A DNA stretch of 64,000 nt from Curtobacterium flaccumfaciens pv. betae (GTDB lineage Bacteria; Actinomycetota; Actinomycetes; Actinomycetales; Microbacteriaceae). The notes beneath the pieces were generated by a model. That model searched no databases. It saw only the letters and a list, made by a program, of their open reading frames with translations, and was not told the DNA's origin. The position numbers were made by a program, and so were the translations under genes. Position 1 is the first letter of the stretch. Every line of letters starts with the position of its first letter. This document shows positions 8,687 through 18,213 of the stretch, piece after piece. The stretch lies in NCBI RefSeq assembly GCF_026241855.1, contig NZ_JAPJDC010000001.1, positions 3,410,001-3,474,000 on the forward strand, in the 5' to 3' direction.

Positions 8687-10666
8687 TCAGGCGTTCATGA
8701 ACTCGTTCGGCTGCAGCGCCCGGCCGACGATGCGCACGTCGCCGATCGACCCGACGAACACGTTGTCGAGCTTGCCGCCGTAGCGGTAGCCGCCGAGCAG
8801 CCACGGCTTGCCGATCGTGCTCAGACCATGGTTCGGGGTGGACGGGTTCCGCACGACCGGGCACCCGTCGACGTACAGCACGGTGTGCGTCCCGTCGTTC
8901 ACCACGGCCACGTGCCACCAGGCCCCGAGCGGCAACTCGTGCCCCCAGTTCGTCAGTGATCCGTCCTGGCTCGCCGGGTACACGCACCACTGCAGTTCGC
9001 GGTCCCCCGACAGGCTCAGGGTCACGGCGGGTTCGTCCGGGTCACCGTCGGCTCCGGTCGCCTTCCCCACCTGACCGGCGCTTGAGTACTGCGACAGCAG
9101 GGCGCTGAACCCGTTCGCGCTCGGGTCGAACGTGGTCGGCAGCGCGAAGAACGCCTCGACCGTGTAGCCGTGGGGGAACCGGGTCCGGTTGAGCGGAGCC
9201 GCGTCGACGGTCTGCAGGTGGTCCCCACCGGTCTTGCCGCCCTGCAGCGCGAGGCCGCCGGCGCCCGGCTGGTCGGCGTGGTGCGCCGCCGTCCAGCGCA
9301 GCGCCCCCGCGACGGCACCGGTCCGGCGAGCGACCACCAGGTCGTTCCCCCGCCCGCTCTGGTCGCGCACCCGCGTCGTCGGCGCGAGCGCCGCCCCGTC
9401 CGGGTTGCCGTCGAACCGCCAGTACGCCAGCGTCCCCGGCACCAGCATGCGTGCCGCCGGCCGGGAGGCCCGTGGTGCGACCGGCGCGAACCCCGCGAAG
9501 CGTGCGTCGAAGTCCACCGCCATGGTGAAGCGGTCGACGTCGCCGCTGAGGGCGGTCTCCTGGGCCGCGAGCTCGTTCGTCTCGCCGAGCCCACCGGCGA
9601 GCAGGAACGGCGACAGTGTCTCGACGTCGATGACGTTCCGCTCGAGGTCGACGTGGTACAGCCGGATCATGGCCGCCCCGCCGTAGTAGCGGTTCTGGTA
9701 GTTGGTCAGGTGCAGGGCGACGTCGTGCCCGACGGTGTTCTTCGCCGTCGTGCGGCCCGGACCCCAGTAGTGCCCGTTGAGCGTCAGGAACACCTGGTCG
9801 TGCTTCGAGATGAAGGAGTCCCAGAGCTGCTGGCCGTAGGGGTCGAACGCCGCTCCACCGCTGGCGTCCGAGTCGACGAGGGCGTGCGTCGTGAGGATGA
9901 CCGGGGCGTGCGGCCGGGCCGCGAGCACGGAGCTGGCCCAGGCGAGCCCGCTCGCGCTCGTCCGCCAGTCGAGCGCCAGGACGACCCACTCGCGGCCGGC
10001 CGCGGCGAACCGGTGAGCGGTGTTGTAGCCGTCCGGGCTCGAACCGATCCAGCCCGGGGCCTTCCGGAACCGCTGCGGGCCGAACACGTCGAGGTACGGG
10101 GTTCGGCCACGCTGGTCGTCGGTCGACGAGTCGACGTCGTGGTTCCCGGCGAGCACGCTGTAGGGCGCACCGGCACGGTCGAGCACGTCGAAGACCGCGC
10201 CGGACGCACGCATCTCGGACGCCGCACCGTTCTGCGTCAGGTCGCCGAGGTGGACGAGGAACACCGTGTTGTGCCGGGCCTGCTCGCGGACGACGTACTC
10301 GAGCGAGGCGCGCATCGGCGCCGGGTCCACCGCGGCGCCGTCGAACATGTACTGCGTGTCCGGCATCACAGCGACGGTGAAGCGTGGCGAGGTCGTGTCC
10401 GGGCGCCACCGTCCGGTGTGCCCGCGCGCCACCGCCGCCTGAGCGGCCTCGGTCGATCCGCCGAGCGCCGCCGGGGCGACTGCGGGTGCCGCGGTCAGCG
10501 CATCGGCGACGGCCGGGGCGCCGCCGAAGCCGTTCGAGGCCACGAGACCGGCCGCACCGGCGAGTCCGGACCCGACCAGGAAGCCCCGGCGGGAGACCGG
10601 GATGCGCTTGCTGCGGTCTCCGGCGTGGTCGTGGGCGTCGTCGCGATCGTCAGGGCTGTTCTGCAC
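8687..10666 (-). CDS. Tat-exported metallophosphoesterase with LamG-like C-terminal domain
   Basis: A 659-residue secreted protein. The N-terminus has a twin-arginine signal (SRRGFLVGSGLAGAAG, about residues 25-40). The calcineurin-like phosphoesterase domain covers about 95-360: MPDTQYMF (101), HLGDLTQNG (about 140), LAGNHDVDS (about 172), ILTTHALVD and LNGHYWGPG, i.e. the metal-binding Asp/His/Asn set. Residues about 415-655 form a concanavalin/LamG-like beta-sandwich (YWRFDGNPDG ... HVAVVNDGTHTVLYVDG ... GSIGDVRIVGRAL). The substrate is unknown; an extracellular phosphodiester or nucleotide is likely for this layout. GTG start at 10666. No close operon partner. Confidence 0.87.
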   Translation of the reverse strand: MQNSPDDRDDAHDHAGDRSKRIPVSRRGFLVGSGLAGAAGLVASNGFGGAPAVADALTAAPAVAPAALGGSTEAAQAAVARGHTGRWRPDTTSPRFTVAVMPDTQYMFDGAAVDPAPMRASLEYVVREQARHNTVFLVHLGDLTQNGAASEMRASGAVFDVLDRAGAPYSVLAGNHDVDSSTDDQRGRTPYLDVFGPQRFRKAPGWIGSSPDGYNTAHRFAAAGREWVVLALDWRTSASGLAWASSVLAARPHAPVILTTHALVDSDASGGAAFDPYGQQLWDSFISKHDQVFLTLNGHYWGPGRTTAKNTVGHDVALHLTNYQNRYYGGAAMIRLYHVDLERNVIDVETLSPFLLAGGLGETNELAAQETALSGDVDRFTMAVDFDARFAGFAPVAPRASRPAARMLVPGTLAYWRFDGNPDGAALAPTTRVRDQSGRGNDLVVARRTGAVAGALRWTAAHHADQPGAGGLALQGGKTGGDHLQTVDAAPLNRTRFPHGYTVEAFFALPTTFDPSANGFSALLSQYSSAGQVGKATGADGDPDEPAVTLSLSGDRELQWCVYPASQDGSLTNWGHELPLGAWWHVAVVNDGTHTVLYVDGCPVVRNPSTPNHGLSTIGKPWLLGGYRYGGKLDNVFVGSIGDVRIVGRALQPNEFMNA

Positions 10667-10765
10667 AGCACCGCACCGTACGGACCGCGGGGGAACGCCC
10701 CGGGTCCGTTCCGTGAACTCCAGACCGGCTGCGGCTGCCGGTTCGGTGTGGACCGGTGAGGGCTC

Positions 10766-13207
10766 CTACAGCTTCTCGATCGGGGCGATCTTGATGAGGA
10801 GCTTCTTGCGGCCCGCGGAGTCGAACGCGATCTCGGCGATGCGCTTGGCTCCCTGTCCCGTCACCGCGGACACCGTGCCCTCGCCGAAGTCGACGTGCTT
10901 GATGCGGTCGCCGGCGACGAGTTCCATGTCGCCGTTGTCGCGCACCTGCCCGGACACCCGGTTCGCCCACTCGGTCTTCGGGCGGGTCTTCGACGCTGCC
11001 GCTGCGCGGTCGTACGAGCCGCCGCCCCAGCCGCCACCACCGCGGTAGCCGCCGCCACCGCCGCCGAAGCCGCCGTCGCGCTTGGCGTTCAGGGCGCGGG
11101 GCTGCGTGCCACCACGGCTGTTCGCCATGCCCGGGGACTGCTTCCACTCGATGAGCCCCTCGGGGATCTCCTGCAGGAAGCGCGAGGGCATCGCCACGTT
11201 CACGTCGCCGAACTGGGCACGGGTCATCGCGAGGGACAGGAACAGGACCTTCTTGGCGCGGGTGATGCCCACGTAGAACAGCCGGCGCTCTTCCGACGGT
11301 CCGCCGGGTTCGTTGGCGGACATCCGGTGCGGGAGCAGGTCTTCCTCGACGCCGGTCAGGAACACCGCGTCGTACTCCAGGCCCTTCGCGGTGTGCAGCG
11401 TCATCAGCGACACCGTGCCCGACGAGTCGTCGAGCTCGTCCGCCGCGGCGACCAGCGAGACCTCGGTCAGGAAGTCCGACAGCGTGCCCTCGGGGTTGTT
11501 CTTCTGGAACTCACGCGTCACGGCCACGAGCTCGTCGATGTTGTCGGCACGGGCGGCGTCCTGCGCGTCGGGCGACTTCCGCAGGTTGTCGAGCAGCCCG
11601 GAGCCGTCGAGCAGCTGCGTCAGGGTGTCGACCACCGGCTGCGTCGGGGCCTTCTCGGACACGGAGTCGAGCAGCGCCGCGAACTCGGTGATGGCGTTCC
11701 GCACCTTCGGCCCGAACCCGAGCTCACCCGCGTGCCGCAGGGCGTCGCGCATCGTGGTCTCGTGCTCGTCGGCGTAGCGCTGGAGCGTGGTCTCGGTGAC
11801 CGAGCCGATGCCGCGCTTGGGCACGTTGAGGATGCGGCGCAGGGCCATCGGGTCGGCCGGGTTGGCGACGGTGATCAGGTACGCCATGGCGTCCTTGATC
11901 TCGGCGCGCTCGTAGAACTTCGTGCCGCCGAGCACCCGGTACGGGATCGCCGCACGGATGAAGATCTCCTCCAGCGCACGGGTCTGCGAGTTGGTCCGGT
12001 AGAACACCGCCATGTCGCGGTAGTCCATGCCGTCTTCACGCAGGCGCTGGATCTCGTCGGCGACGAACTGCGCCTCGTCGTGGCCGGTGTACCCGGTGAA
12101 GCCGACGATCTTCTCGCCGGCACCGACGTCGGTGAACAGGCTCTTCGCCTGGCGGTCGAAGTTGTTCGCGATGACCGCGTTCGCCGCGTCGAGGATGTTC
12201 TGCGTCGAGCGGTAGTTCTGCTCGAGCAGGATCGTCTTGGAGTTCGGGAAGTCCCGCTCGAACTCGACGATGTTGCGGATGTCCGCCCCGCGGAACGCGT
12301 AGATCGACTGGTCGGAGTCGCCGACCACCGTCAGGGACGCGGGCGCGATCGACCCGTCGGTCTCCCGCATCCGGGCGACGTGCTGGCCGGAGTCCTCGAG
12401 CTTGTCGACCTGTTCGACCGGCACCGGGCGGGTGAGCTCACGGATCAGGGCGTACTGGGCGTGGTTCGTGTCCTGGTACTCGTCGACCAGGATGTACCGG
12501 AAGCGGCGCTGGTACAGGGCGGCGACGTCCGGGAAGGCCCGGAACAGGAACACCGTCTGGCCGATCAGGTCGTCGAAGTCGAACGCGTTCGCCCGGCGGA
12601 GTTCGTTCGTGTAGCGCCGGAACACCTCGGTGAACATGACCTCTTGCGGGTCGTTCACGTTGATGTTGCGCGCGTAGGTGTCGATGTCCTGCAGCTCGTT
12701 CTTGAGCTTCGAGATCTTCGACGCCGCGGCACCGACGGTCAGCCCGAGGGAGTCGGCCTCGAGCTCCTTGATGATCCGCTTCAGCAGCGCCTTGGAGTCG
12801 GCGGAGTCGTAGATCGTGAACGACTGCGGGAACCCGAACCGCTCGGCTTCGCGCCGCAGGATGCGCACGCACGCCGAGTGGAACGTGGAGATCCACATCC
12901 CCTCGGCCTCGCCACCGACCAGGGCCCGGACGCGCTCGCGCATCTCGGCCGCGGCCTTGTTCGTGAACGTGATCGCCAGGATCTGCGACGGCCAGGCTTC
13001 GCGGTTGGCGAGCAGCAGTGCGATGCGGCGGGTGAGCACGCTCGTCTTGCCGGAACCGGCACCGGCCACGATCAGCAGGGACTCGCCGCGGTACTCGACG
13101 GCTTCCTTCTGCTGGGGGTTCAGACCCGCGGTGAACGGGTCTTCGTACGCGCGGGCACCGGCGCCCGGTTCGGGCGTCGATTCGAAGGGGTCGAGCACGA
13201 TCGTCAT
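10766..13207 (-). CDS. pcrA: ATP-dependent DNA helicase PcrA/UvrD
   Basis: An 813-residue SF1A 3'-5' helicase acting in nucleotide excision repair, mismatch-type repair and replication-fork clearance. Walker A is GAGSGKT (49-55) within LNPQQKEAVEYRGESLLIVA; TFTNKAAAEMRERV is motif Ia; LVDEYQDTNHAQY is Walker B; VVGDSDQSIYAFRGAD is motif III; LMTLHTAKGLEYDAVFL and RRLFYVGITRAKK are motifs V and VI. The C-terminus has a Gly-rich linker (FGGGGGGYRGGGGWGGG) followed by a Tudor-like domain (VDFGEGTVSAVTG), which in PcrA binds RNA polymerase. It lies 12 bases behind the glycerophosphodiesterase gene, probably in the same operon. Confidence 0.95.
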   Translation of the reverse strand: MTIVLDPFESTPEPGAGARAYEDPFTAGLNPQQKEAVEYRGESLLIVAGAGSGKTSVLTRRIALLLANREAWPSQILAITFTNKAAAEMRERVRALVGGEAEGMWISTFHSACVRILRREAERFGFPQSFTIYDSADSKALLKRIIKELEADSLGLTVGAAASKISKLKNELQDIDTYARNINVNDPQEVMFTEVFRRYTNELRRANAFDFDDLIGQTVFLFRAFPDVAALYQRRFRYILVDEYQDTNHAQYALIRELTRPVPVEQVDKLEDSGQHVARMRETDGSIAPASLTVVGDSDQSIYAFRGADIRNIVEFERDFPNSKTILLEQNYRSTQNILDAANAVIANNFDRQAKSLFTDVGAGEKIVGFTGYTGHDEAQFVADEIQRLREDGMDYRDMAVFYRTNSQTRALEEIFIRAAIPYRVLGGTKFYERAEIKDAMAYLITVANPADPMALRRILNVPKRGIGSVTETTLQRYADEHETTMRDALRHAGELGFGPKVRNAITEFAALLDSVSEKAPTQPVVDTLTQLLDGSGLLDNLRKSPDAQDAARADNIDELVAVTREFQKNNPEGTLSDFLTEVSLVAAADELDDSSGTVSLMTLHTAKGLEYDAVFLTGVEEDLLPHRMSANEPGGPSEERRLFYVGITRAKKVLFLSLAMTRAQFGDVNVAMPSRFLQEIPEGLIEWKQSPGMANSRGGTQPRALNAKRDGGFGGGGGGYRGGGGWGGGSYDRAAAASKTRPKTEWANRVSGQVRDNGDMELVAGDRIKHVDFGEGTVSAVTGQGAKRIAEIAFDSAGRKKLLIKIAPIEKL

Positions 13208-13219
13208 GTCCTGGACAGT

Positions 13220-14230
13220 CTAGGCGGGACCCCCGACAGCGGACCGGGCGAGCACCGCCAGGTCCGGGTGGTCGGCGAACACCCCGTCGAGTCCGGTGCG
13301 GATCACGGACGTGAACCACCGCTCCCAGTCGCCGAACGCCGCGACGTCGCCACCTCGACGCAGCGGCGACGGCAGGAACCGGTTCTCCGGCCGGAGCGTC
13401 CACGTGTACACCGCGAGCCCGGCGGCGTGAGCGCGGTCGACGATCGCGCTGCGCACCGGCGTCGGGTCGTCGAGCGCGACGCTGTCGACGCCGGCCATCA
13501 GGGTGCCGAGGTCGACGCTGATGCCGTGGAACTCGGTCGCGAACGACGCGAGCGCGTCCTCGGAGCGCTCGGCGGCGTAGGTGGGGGCGAGCGATCCGTG
13601 GGACGCGACCTCGTCCGCGGCGCTGCCACGGGCCTCCTGGAGGTACACGAGCCGACCACCGGTCCCCCGCTCGCGCAGGTCGCGCAGCACGCCCTTCTCG
13701 AAGCTCTCCACCGTGAGCCGCTCGTCCTGCCGCCACCCGGCCTCGCCGAGCGCGGCGTCGACGAGTCCACCCATCGGGAACCCGGCGCGGTCGAAGTACG
13801 CGGCGTGCTTGACCTCGGCGACGAGCCCGACCGGGCGGGGTGCGGCGTCGAGGATCGCGAGCAGGTCGACGAGCCGCAGGATCGGCTGCGCACCATCGTG
13901 CTCGGCGGATTCCGGGCGCAGCACCGGCAGGCGCTCGCGGGTACGGAGCGTCTGCAGCTCGGCCCACGTGAAGTCCTCGGTGAACCAGCCCGTCAGGGTC
14001 TGGCCGTCGACGGTCTTCGTCGTGCGCAGGTGCCGGAACTCCGGGTGGTCGGCGACATCCGTGGTGCCCGAGACCTCGTTCTCGTGCCGGAGCACCAGGA
14101 CGCCGTCCCTCGTGGGCACCAGGTCCGGTTCGATCGCGTCTGCACCGAGCTCGATCGCGAGCTCGTACGCGCTCCGCGAGTGCTCGGGGCGGTAGCCGGA
14201 CGCACCACGGTGGGCGATCACGAGGGTCAT
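13220..14230 (-). CDS. Glycerophosphodiester phosphodiesterase
   Basis: A 336-residue GDPD-family enzyme that should hydrolyse glycerophosphodiesters to glycerol 3-phosphate and an alcohol. The N-terminus carries the catalytic HRGASGYRPEHS (His and Glu) and EPDLVPTRDGVLVLRHE with the metal-binding Glu/Asp and second catalytic His. There is no signal peptide, so it is cytoplasmic. The barrel continues with LVAEVKHAAYFDRAG and YTWTLRPENRF. It precedes pcrA on the same strand. The product could feed GlpD, encoded at 22239-24125. Confidence 0.9.
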   Translation of the reverse strand: MTLVIAHRGASGYRPEHSRSAYELAIELGADAIEPDLVPTRDGVLVLRHENEVSGTTDVADHPEFRHLRTTKTVDGQTLTGWFTEDFTWAELQTLRTRERLPVLRPESAEHDGAQPILRLVDLLAILDAAPRPVGLVAEVKHAAYFDRAGFPMGGLVDAALGEAGWRQDERLTVESFEKGVLRDLRERGTGGRLVYLQEARGSAADEVASHGSLAPTYAAERSEDALASFATEFHGISVDLGTLMAGVDSVALDDPTPVRSAIVDRAHAAGLAVYTWTLRPENRFLPSPLRRGGDVAAFGDWERWFTSVIRTGLDGVFADHPDLAVLARSAVGGPA

Positions 14231-14336
14231 GGCGCGACCCTACTGGCCGCGGGTGACCAGCGGGGCACCTGTGTCGCGGGACACACCCGTGGCTCCGGGG
14301 GCCCTCGTTCCCAGGGACGGCACCGAGCATCACCGC

Positions 14337-15332
14337 ATGACCGTCCGTTCGCTCTCCACCGCCGTCGAGGCCCGGATCGACCGGGCCGCACGCCGACTGC
14401 TCGACGCCGGGCACCAACCGCACCGGCCCGTCCGGGTGCTCGTCACCGAGTTCCTGGTGTTCGGCGCGAAGCAGGCCTGGGCGTGCGCGTTCGGGGCGCT
14501 GCTGCTCACGACCATGGCCGTGGTGCACCTGACCGTGCCGGCGGCGATGCGGAACGACGTCCTGACGATCGCGGCCGTGCTGCTGCAGGTCGGGATGCTC
14601 GTGTTCAGGCTCGAGACCGTGCGCGAACTCCGGGTCGTGCTGCTGTTCCACGTCGTCGGCACCGCGATGGAGGTGTTCAAGACCCACATGGGCTCGTGGA
14701 CCTACGAACCCGGAGGGCTGTTCGTCGTCGCCGGGGTGCCGCTGTTCTCGGGCTTCATGTACGGCGCCGTCGGGTCGTACATGGTCAGGGTCTACCGACT
14801 GTTCGACCTGCGGTTCGACCGGTACCCGCGGCAGTGGCTGCTGGCGGTCGTGGCGGGCGGGATCTACCTGAACTTCTTCGGCCACCACTTCGTCGCCGAC
14901 GCCCGGTACCTGCTGCTCGCGCTCGTGCTGCTGCTCTTCGCCCGCACGACCATGCACGTCCGGATCCACCGGGCGACGCTGCGGATGCCCGTGCTCGTCG
15001 CGATGGGACTCGTCGCGGTGTTCATCTGGGCGGCGGAGAACGTCGCGACCTGGGCCGGGGCGTGGAGCTACCCGGCGCAGCTCGCGGTGTGGCAGCCGGT
15101 GGCACCGGCGAAGATCGTGGCGTGGTTCCTGCTCATGACGATCTCGGTCGCGCTCGTCACCTGGCTCTACCCGGCGCTGCCGTCGGGACGGGTGGGCTCG
15201 ACGGCGGACTCTCGACGTCCTCGGGGCGCGCGTGCAGCGGGCGACCCTAGGCTTCCCTCGTCGGGGCCCGCTGGGCCCGCGTCCGCTCGCCGCGAATCCT
15301 CAGCCTTCCGCGACCGAGCGCCCCTAGGCTGA
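14337..15332 (+). CDS. DUF817 family integral membrane protein
   Basis: A 331-residue protein matching the DUF817 family in length and character, with about eight membrane segments between residues 40 and 280. Conserved-looking parts are TEFLVFGAKQAWACAFGALLL, TAMEVFKTHMGSWTYEP, the LNFFGHHFVAD loop with two adjacent His residues, and FIWAAENVATWAGAWSYP. The family has no established biochemical role. ATG 14337 is chosen because upstream codons of the frame overlap the divergent promoter region of the glycerophosphodiesterase gene. The last 50 or so residues are a disordered Arg/Ala/Ser-rich tail that runs nearly into the next gene. Confidence 0.82.
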   Translation: MTVRSLSTAVEARIDRAARRLLDAGHQPHRPVRVLVTEFLVFGAKQAWACAFGALLLTTMAVVHLTVPAAMRNDVLTIAAVLLQVGMLVFRLETVRELRVVLLFHVVGTAMEVFKTHMGSWTYEPGGLFVVAGVPLFSGFMYGAVGSYMVRVYRLFDLRFDRYPRQWLLAVVAGGIYLNFFGHHFVADARYLLLALVLLLFARTTMHVRIHRATLRMPVLVAMGLVAVFIWAAENVATWAGAWSYPAQLAVWQPVAPAKIVAWFLLMTISVALVTWLYPALPSGRVGSTADSRRPRGARAAGDPRLPSSGPAGPASARRESSAFRDRAPLG

Positions 15333-15363
15333 GAGGACTCGAATCTCCTAGGAAGAGGACACC

Positions 15364-16236
15364 ATGGCCTTCAAGCCCGGTTTCGACCAGTCCCCCGCCT
15401 TCAACGCACAGGGGGCAAACACCTGGGGCGGGCGCGGTGCTGGTCAGCAGCAGGCCGGCTGGGGACAGACCCCGCAGCAGGCCCAGGGCGGCATGACCCC
15501 CGAGCAGCTGCAGTACATGTACGACCGCCCGACTGCGTCCCCGGTGGACACCGACCGCATGTCGTACGAGGACACCATCGTCAAGACGCTGCTCGCCTTC
15601 GGCGTGCTCGTCGTCGGCGCGGTGGCCGGTTGGAACCTGCCGCCGGTCGTCTGGATCGTCGGCGCGCTCGTCGGGTTCGTCCTGGCGCTCGTCAACACCT
15701 TCAAGAAGAAGCCGTCGCCGGGTCTGATCCTGACGTACGCGTTCTTCGAGGGGCTGTTCGTCGGCGGTATCTCGAACTACTTCCAGACCGCGTTCCCCAA
15801 GGCCGACGGCATCGTCGCGCAGGCCGTGTTCGGCACGCTCGGTGTGTTCTTCGTCACCCTGCTCCTGTTCCGCTCGGGCAAGGTCCGCGCGACCCCGAAG
15901 GCCACGCGCTTCTTCTTGATCGCGATGGTCGGGTACATGGCGTTCTCCCTCGTGAACCTGGTCCTGATGTGGACCGGCGTGACCCAGAGCGCGTTCGGCC
16001 TGATGGGCGTGACGCTCTTCGGCATCCCGCTCGGGGTCCTCATCGGCGTGTTCGTCGTGCTGATGGCCGCGTACTCGCTGATCCTCGACTTCGACCAGAT
16101 CAAGACCGGTGTCGAGCGCGGCGCACCCCGCATCTACGCCTGGACCGCGGCGTTCGGCCTCATCGTGACGCTCGTCTGGCTGTACCTCGAGATCCTGCGC
16201 ATCCTCGCCATCATCGCGAGCAGCTCGCGCAACTAG
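15364..16236 (+). CDS. Bax inhibitor-1/YccA-like membrane protein
   Basis: A 290-residue protein with a Gln/Gly-rich cytoplasmic N-terminus (about 1-65) and seven predicted membrane segments. EGLFVGGISNYFQ, GYMAFSLVNLVLMW, SLILDFDQIKTGVERGAP and YAWTAAFGLIVTLVWLYLEILRIL match the actinobacterial BaxI_1-type branch of the Bax inhibitor family. The Asp pair in the last segments is the proposed pH/calcium sensor of BI-1 proteins. The role in bacteria is not settled; calcium leak is known for the Bacillus homologue YetJ. Start ATG 15364 follows a GGAAGAGGAC ribosome binding site. A strong terminator follows. Confidence 0.88.
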   Translation: MAFKPGFDQSPAFNAQGANTWGGRGAGQQQAGWGQTPQQAQGGMTPEQLQYMYDRPTASPVDTDRMSYEDTIVKTLLAFGVLVVGAVAGWNLPPVVWIVGALVGFVLALVNTFKKKPSPGLILTYAFFEGLFVGGISNYFQTAFPKADGIVAQAVFGTLGVFFVTLLLFRSGKVRATPKATRFFLIAMVGYMAFSLVNLVLMWTGVTQSAFGLMGVTLFGIPLGVLIGVFVVLMAAYSLILDFDQIKTGVERGAPRIYAWTAAFGLIVTLVWLYLEILRILAIIASSSRN

Positions 16237-16250
16237 CACCACCGCACACG

Positions 16251-16281
16251 CGAAGGGCCCCGGCGCTGCCGGGGCCCTTCG
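16251..16281 (+). terminator. Rho-independent terminator of the Bax-inhibitor-like gene
   Basis: A perfect 13-bp stem (CGAAGGGCCCCGG pairing with CCGGGGCCCTTCG) around a 5-base loop, 15 bases after the stop codon. The following bases are TCGTT, a weak U-tract as is common in high-GC actinobacteria. Confidence 0.85.
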
Positions 16282-16372
16282 TCGTTCCCGGACCGGTGGT
16301 CGGCCCCGGCTCTGCCGCCCGGGCCGGTGGTCGGCAGTGGGGGCGGGGCGGCGGCGGTCCTGCGGCGGTCCC

Positions 16373-16489
16373 AGTGGTCACAACACCCCGCCGGTCGCCC
16401 GCCGAGTGGTCACGAAGTGTCGTCCGGGGCGGTGCCAACCGACACTTCGTGACCGCTCGGCACCGGGCCCGCGGGGTGTTGTGACCACT
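16373..16489. repeat. Nested inverted repeat between convergent genes
   Basis: The outer arms are a perfect 19-bp inverted pair (16373-16391, AGTGGTCACAACACCCCGC, and 16471-16489). The inner arms are a 20-bp pair with one mismatch (16403-16422, CGAGTGGTCACGAAGTGTCG, and 16440-16459). Outer and inner arms share the core AGTGGTCAC, so the element is four related half-sites in the order A-B-B'-A'. It lies between two terminators in the 396-base gene-free stretch 16237-16632; nothing else is seen in that stretch apart from GC-rich filler. I do not recognise the element. Confidence 0.85.
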
Positions 16490-16580
16490 CGACGGACCCG
16501 GCAGCGCCCACGAACCGCGCCCGCACCGCCCGCGGCAGCAAAACCCCCGCTCAAGACCCCGGCAGCGCCCCCGGACGCAC

Positions 16581-16615
16581 GAAGGCCCGGCACGCGTGAC
16601 GCGTACCGGGCCTTC
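16581..16615 (-). terminator. Terminator of the guaA operon
   Basis: Ten-bp perfect stem GAAGGCCCGG/CCGGGCCTTC around a 15-base loop that itself contains ACGCGT; it ends 17 bases beyond the guaA stop codon. It closes the khtT-to-guaA operon on the minus strand. Confidence 0.8.
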
Positions 16616-16632
16616 CGTTGCTCAGGGGAGCC

Positions 16633-18213
16633 CTACTCCCACTCGATCGTCCCCGGCGGCTTCGACGTGACGTCGAGCACGACCCGGTTGACGTCGGGCA
16701 CCTCGTTCGTGATGCGGTTCGAGATCTTCGCGAGGGTGTCGTACGGCAGACGCGTCCAGTCGGCGGTCATGGCGTCCTCGGACGAGACCGGACGGAGCAC
16801 GATCGGGTGCCCGTAGGTCCGGCCGTCGCCCTGCACGCCCACGGAGCGGACGTCGGCGAGCAGCACGACCGGGCACTGCCAGATCTCCTGGTCGAGGCCG
16901 GCCGCGGTGAGCTCTTCGCGCGCGATCTTGTCAGCGGCACGGAGCAGTTCGAGCCGCTCCTTCGTGACCTCGCCGACGATGCGGATGCCCAGGCCCGGGC
17001 CGGGGAACGGCTGGCGACCGACGATGACCTCGGGCAGCCCGAGTTCGCGGCCGACCGCACGGACCTCGTCCTTGAACAGGGTGCGCAGGGGCTCGACGAG
17101 CTCGAACGTCATGTCCTCGGGCAGGCCGCCGACGTTGTGGTGCGACTTGATGTTCGCGGTGCCCGCTCCGCCGCCGGACTCGACGACGTCGGGGTAGAGC
17201 GTGCCCTGCACGAGGAACTTGACCTCGGCATCAGAGTCGGAAGCCTGCGCCTCGAGCACGAGTGCCTCGGCCGCGCCCTCGAACGTGCGGATGAACTCGC
17301 GCCCGATGATCTTGCGCTTCTGCTCGGGGTCGCTCACGCCGGCGAGGGCGTCGAGGAACTGCTGCTCGGCGTCGATCGTGATGAGCCGGACGCCGGTGGA
17401 GGCGACGTAGTCCTCTTCCACCTGCTTGCGCTCGTCGGCCCGGAGGAGTCCGTGGTCGACGAAGACGCAGGTCAGCTGGTCGCCGACGGCCTTGTGCACC
17501 AGGGCTGCGGCGACGGCGGAGTCGACACCACCGGAGAGCCCGGCGATGACCCGTGCGGAGCCGACCTGCTCGCGGATGCGGGCGACCTGCTCCTCGATGA
17601 CGTTGCTGGAGTTCCAGTCGCCGGGCAGGCCCGCGGCACGGTGCAGGAAGTTCTCGAGCACGGCCTGGCCGTACACGGAGTGCTTGACCTCGGGGTGCCA
17701 CTGCACGCCGTAGAGCTTGCGCTCGTCGGACGCGAACGCCGCGACGGGCGTCGACGCGCTCGAGGCGAGCACCTCGAAGCCGGCCGGTGCCTTGGCCACG
17801 GAGTCGCCGTGCGACATCCACGTCACCTGGTCCGCCGGCTGGTCGCCGAGCAGGGTGCTGGTGCCGGGGGCGAGGGTCACGTCGGTGGCGCCGTACTCGC
17901 GCAGACCGGTGTTCGCGACCTCGCCACCGAGGGCGGTCGCCATGGCCTGGAAGCCGTAGCAGATGCCGAGCACGGGGACGCCGAGGTCGAGGATGTCACC
18001 GTCGAGGGACGGAGCGCCTTCTTCGTACACGGACGACGGACCACCGGACAGCACGATCGCCGCCGGGTCCTTGGCGCGGATCTCGTCCGCGGTGATGGAG
18101 TGCGGCACGATCTCGCTGTAGACGTTCGCTTCACGGACCCGACGCGCGATGAGCTGCGCGTACTGGGCCCCGAAGTCGACGACGAGGACGGGACGCTGTT
18201 CGGTCTCGCTCAC
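16633..18213 (-). CDS. guaA: GMP synthase (glutamine-hydrolysing)
   Basis: A 526-residue enzyme converting XMP to GMP with ATP and glutamine. The class I glutamine amidotransferase domain (about 1-200) shows [10 protein letters not shown], the nucleophile Cys85 in GICYGFQ, and WHPEVKHS. The ATP-pyrophosphatase domain has the P-loop [10 protein letters not shown], and the C-terminal dimerisation domain has [13 protein letters not shown] and ends PPGTIEWE, as in other GuaA proteins. GTG start; the DUF3817 gene stop overlaps it by four bases. It completes the GMP branch together with guaB. Confidence 0.97.
   Translation of the reverse strand: MSETEQRPVLVVDFGAQYAQLIARRVREANVYSEIVPHSITADEIRAKDPAAIVLSGGPSSVYEEGAPSLDGDILDLGVPVLGICYGFQAMATALGGEVANTGLREYGATDVTLAPGTSTLLGDQPADQVTWMSHGDSVAKAPAGFEVLASSASTPVAAFASDERKLYGVQWHPEVKHSVYGQAVLENFLHRAAGLPGDWNSSNVIEEQVARIREQVGSARVIAGLSGGVDSAVAAALVHKAVGDQLTCVFVDHGLLRADERKQVEEDYVASTGVRLITIDAEQQFLDALAGVSDPEQKRKIIGREFIRTFEGAAEALVLEAQASDSDAEVKFLVQGTLYPDVVESGGGAGTANIKSHHNVGGLPEDMTFELVEPLRTLFKDEVRAVGRELGLPEVIVGRQPFPGPGLGIRIVGEVTKERLELLRAADKIAREELTAAGLDQEIWQCPVVLLADVRSVGVQGDGRTYGHPIVLRPVSSEDAMTADWTRLPYDTLAKISNRITNEVPDVNRVVLDVTSKPPGTIEWE

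Noticed and set aside
10895..15250. A plus-strand open frame of 1451 codons opposite pcrA and the glycerophosphodiesterase gene
   Set aside because: It is antisense to two clearly conserved genes and its translation is Arg/Val/Gly/His-rich with no family features; long antisense frames are expected at this GC content.
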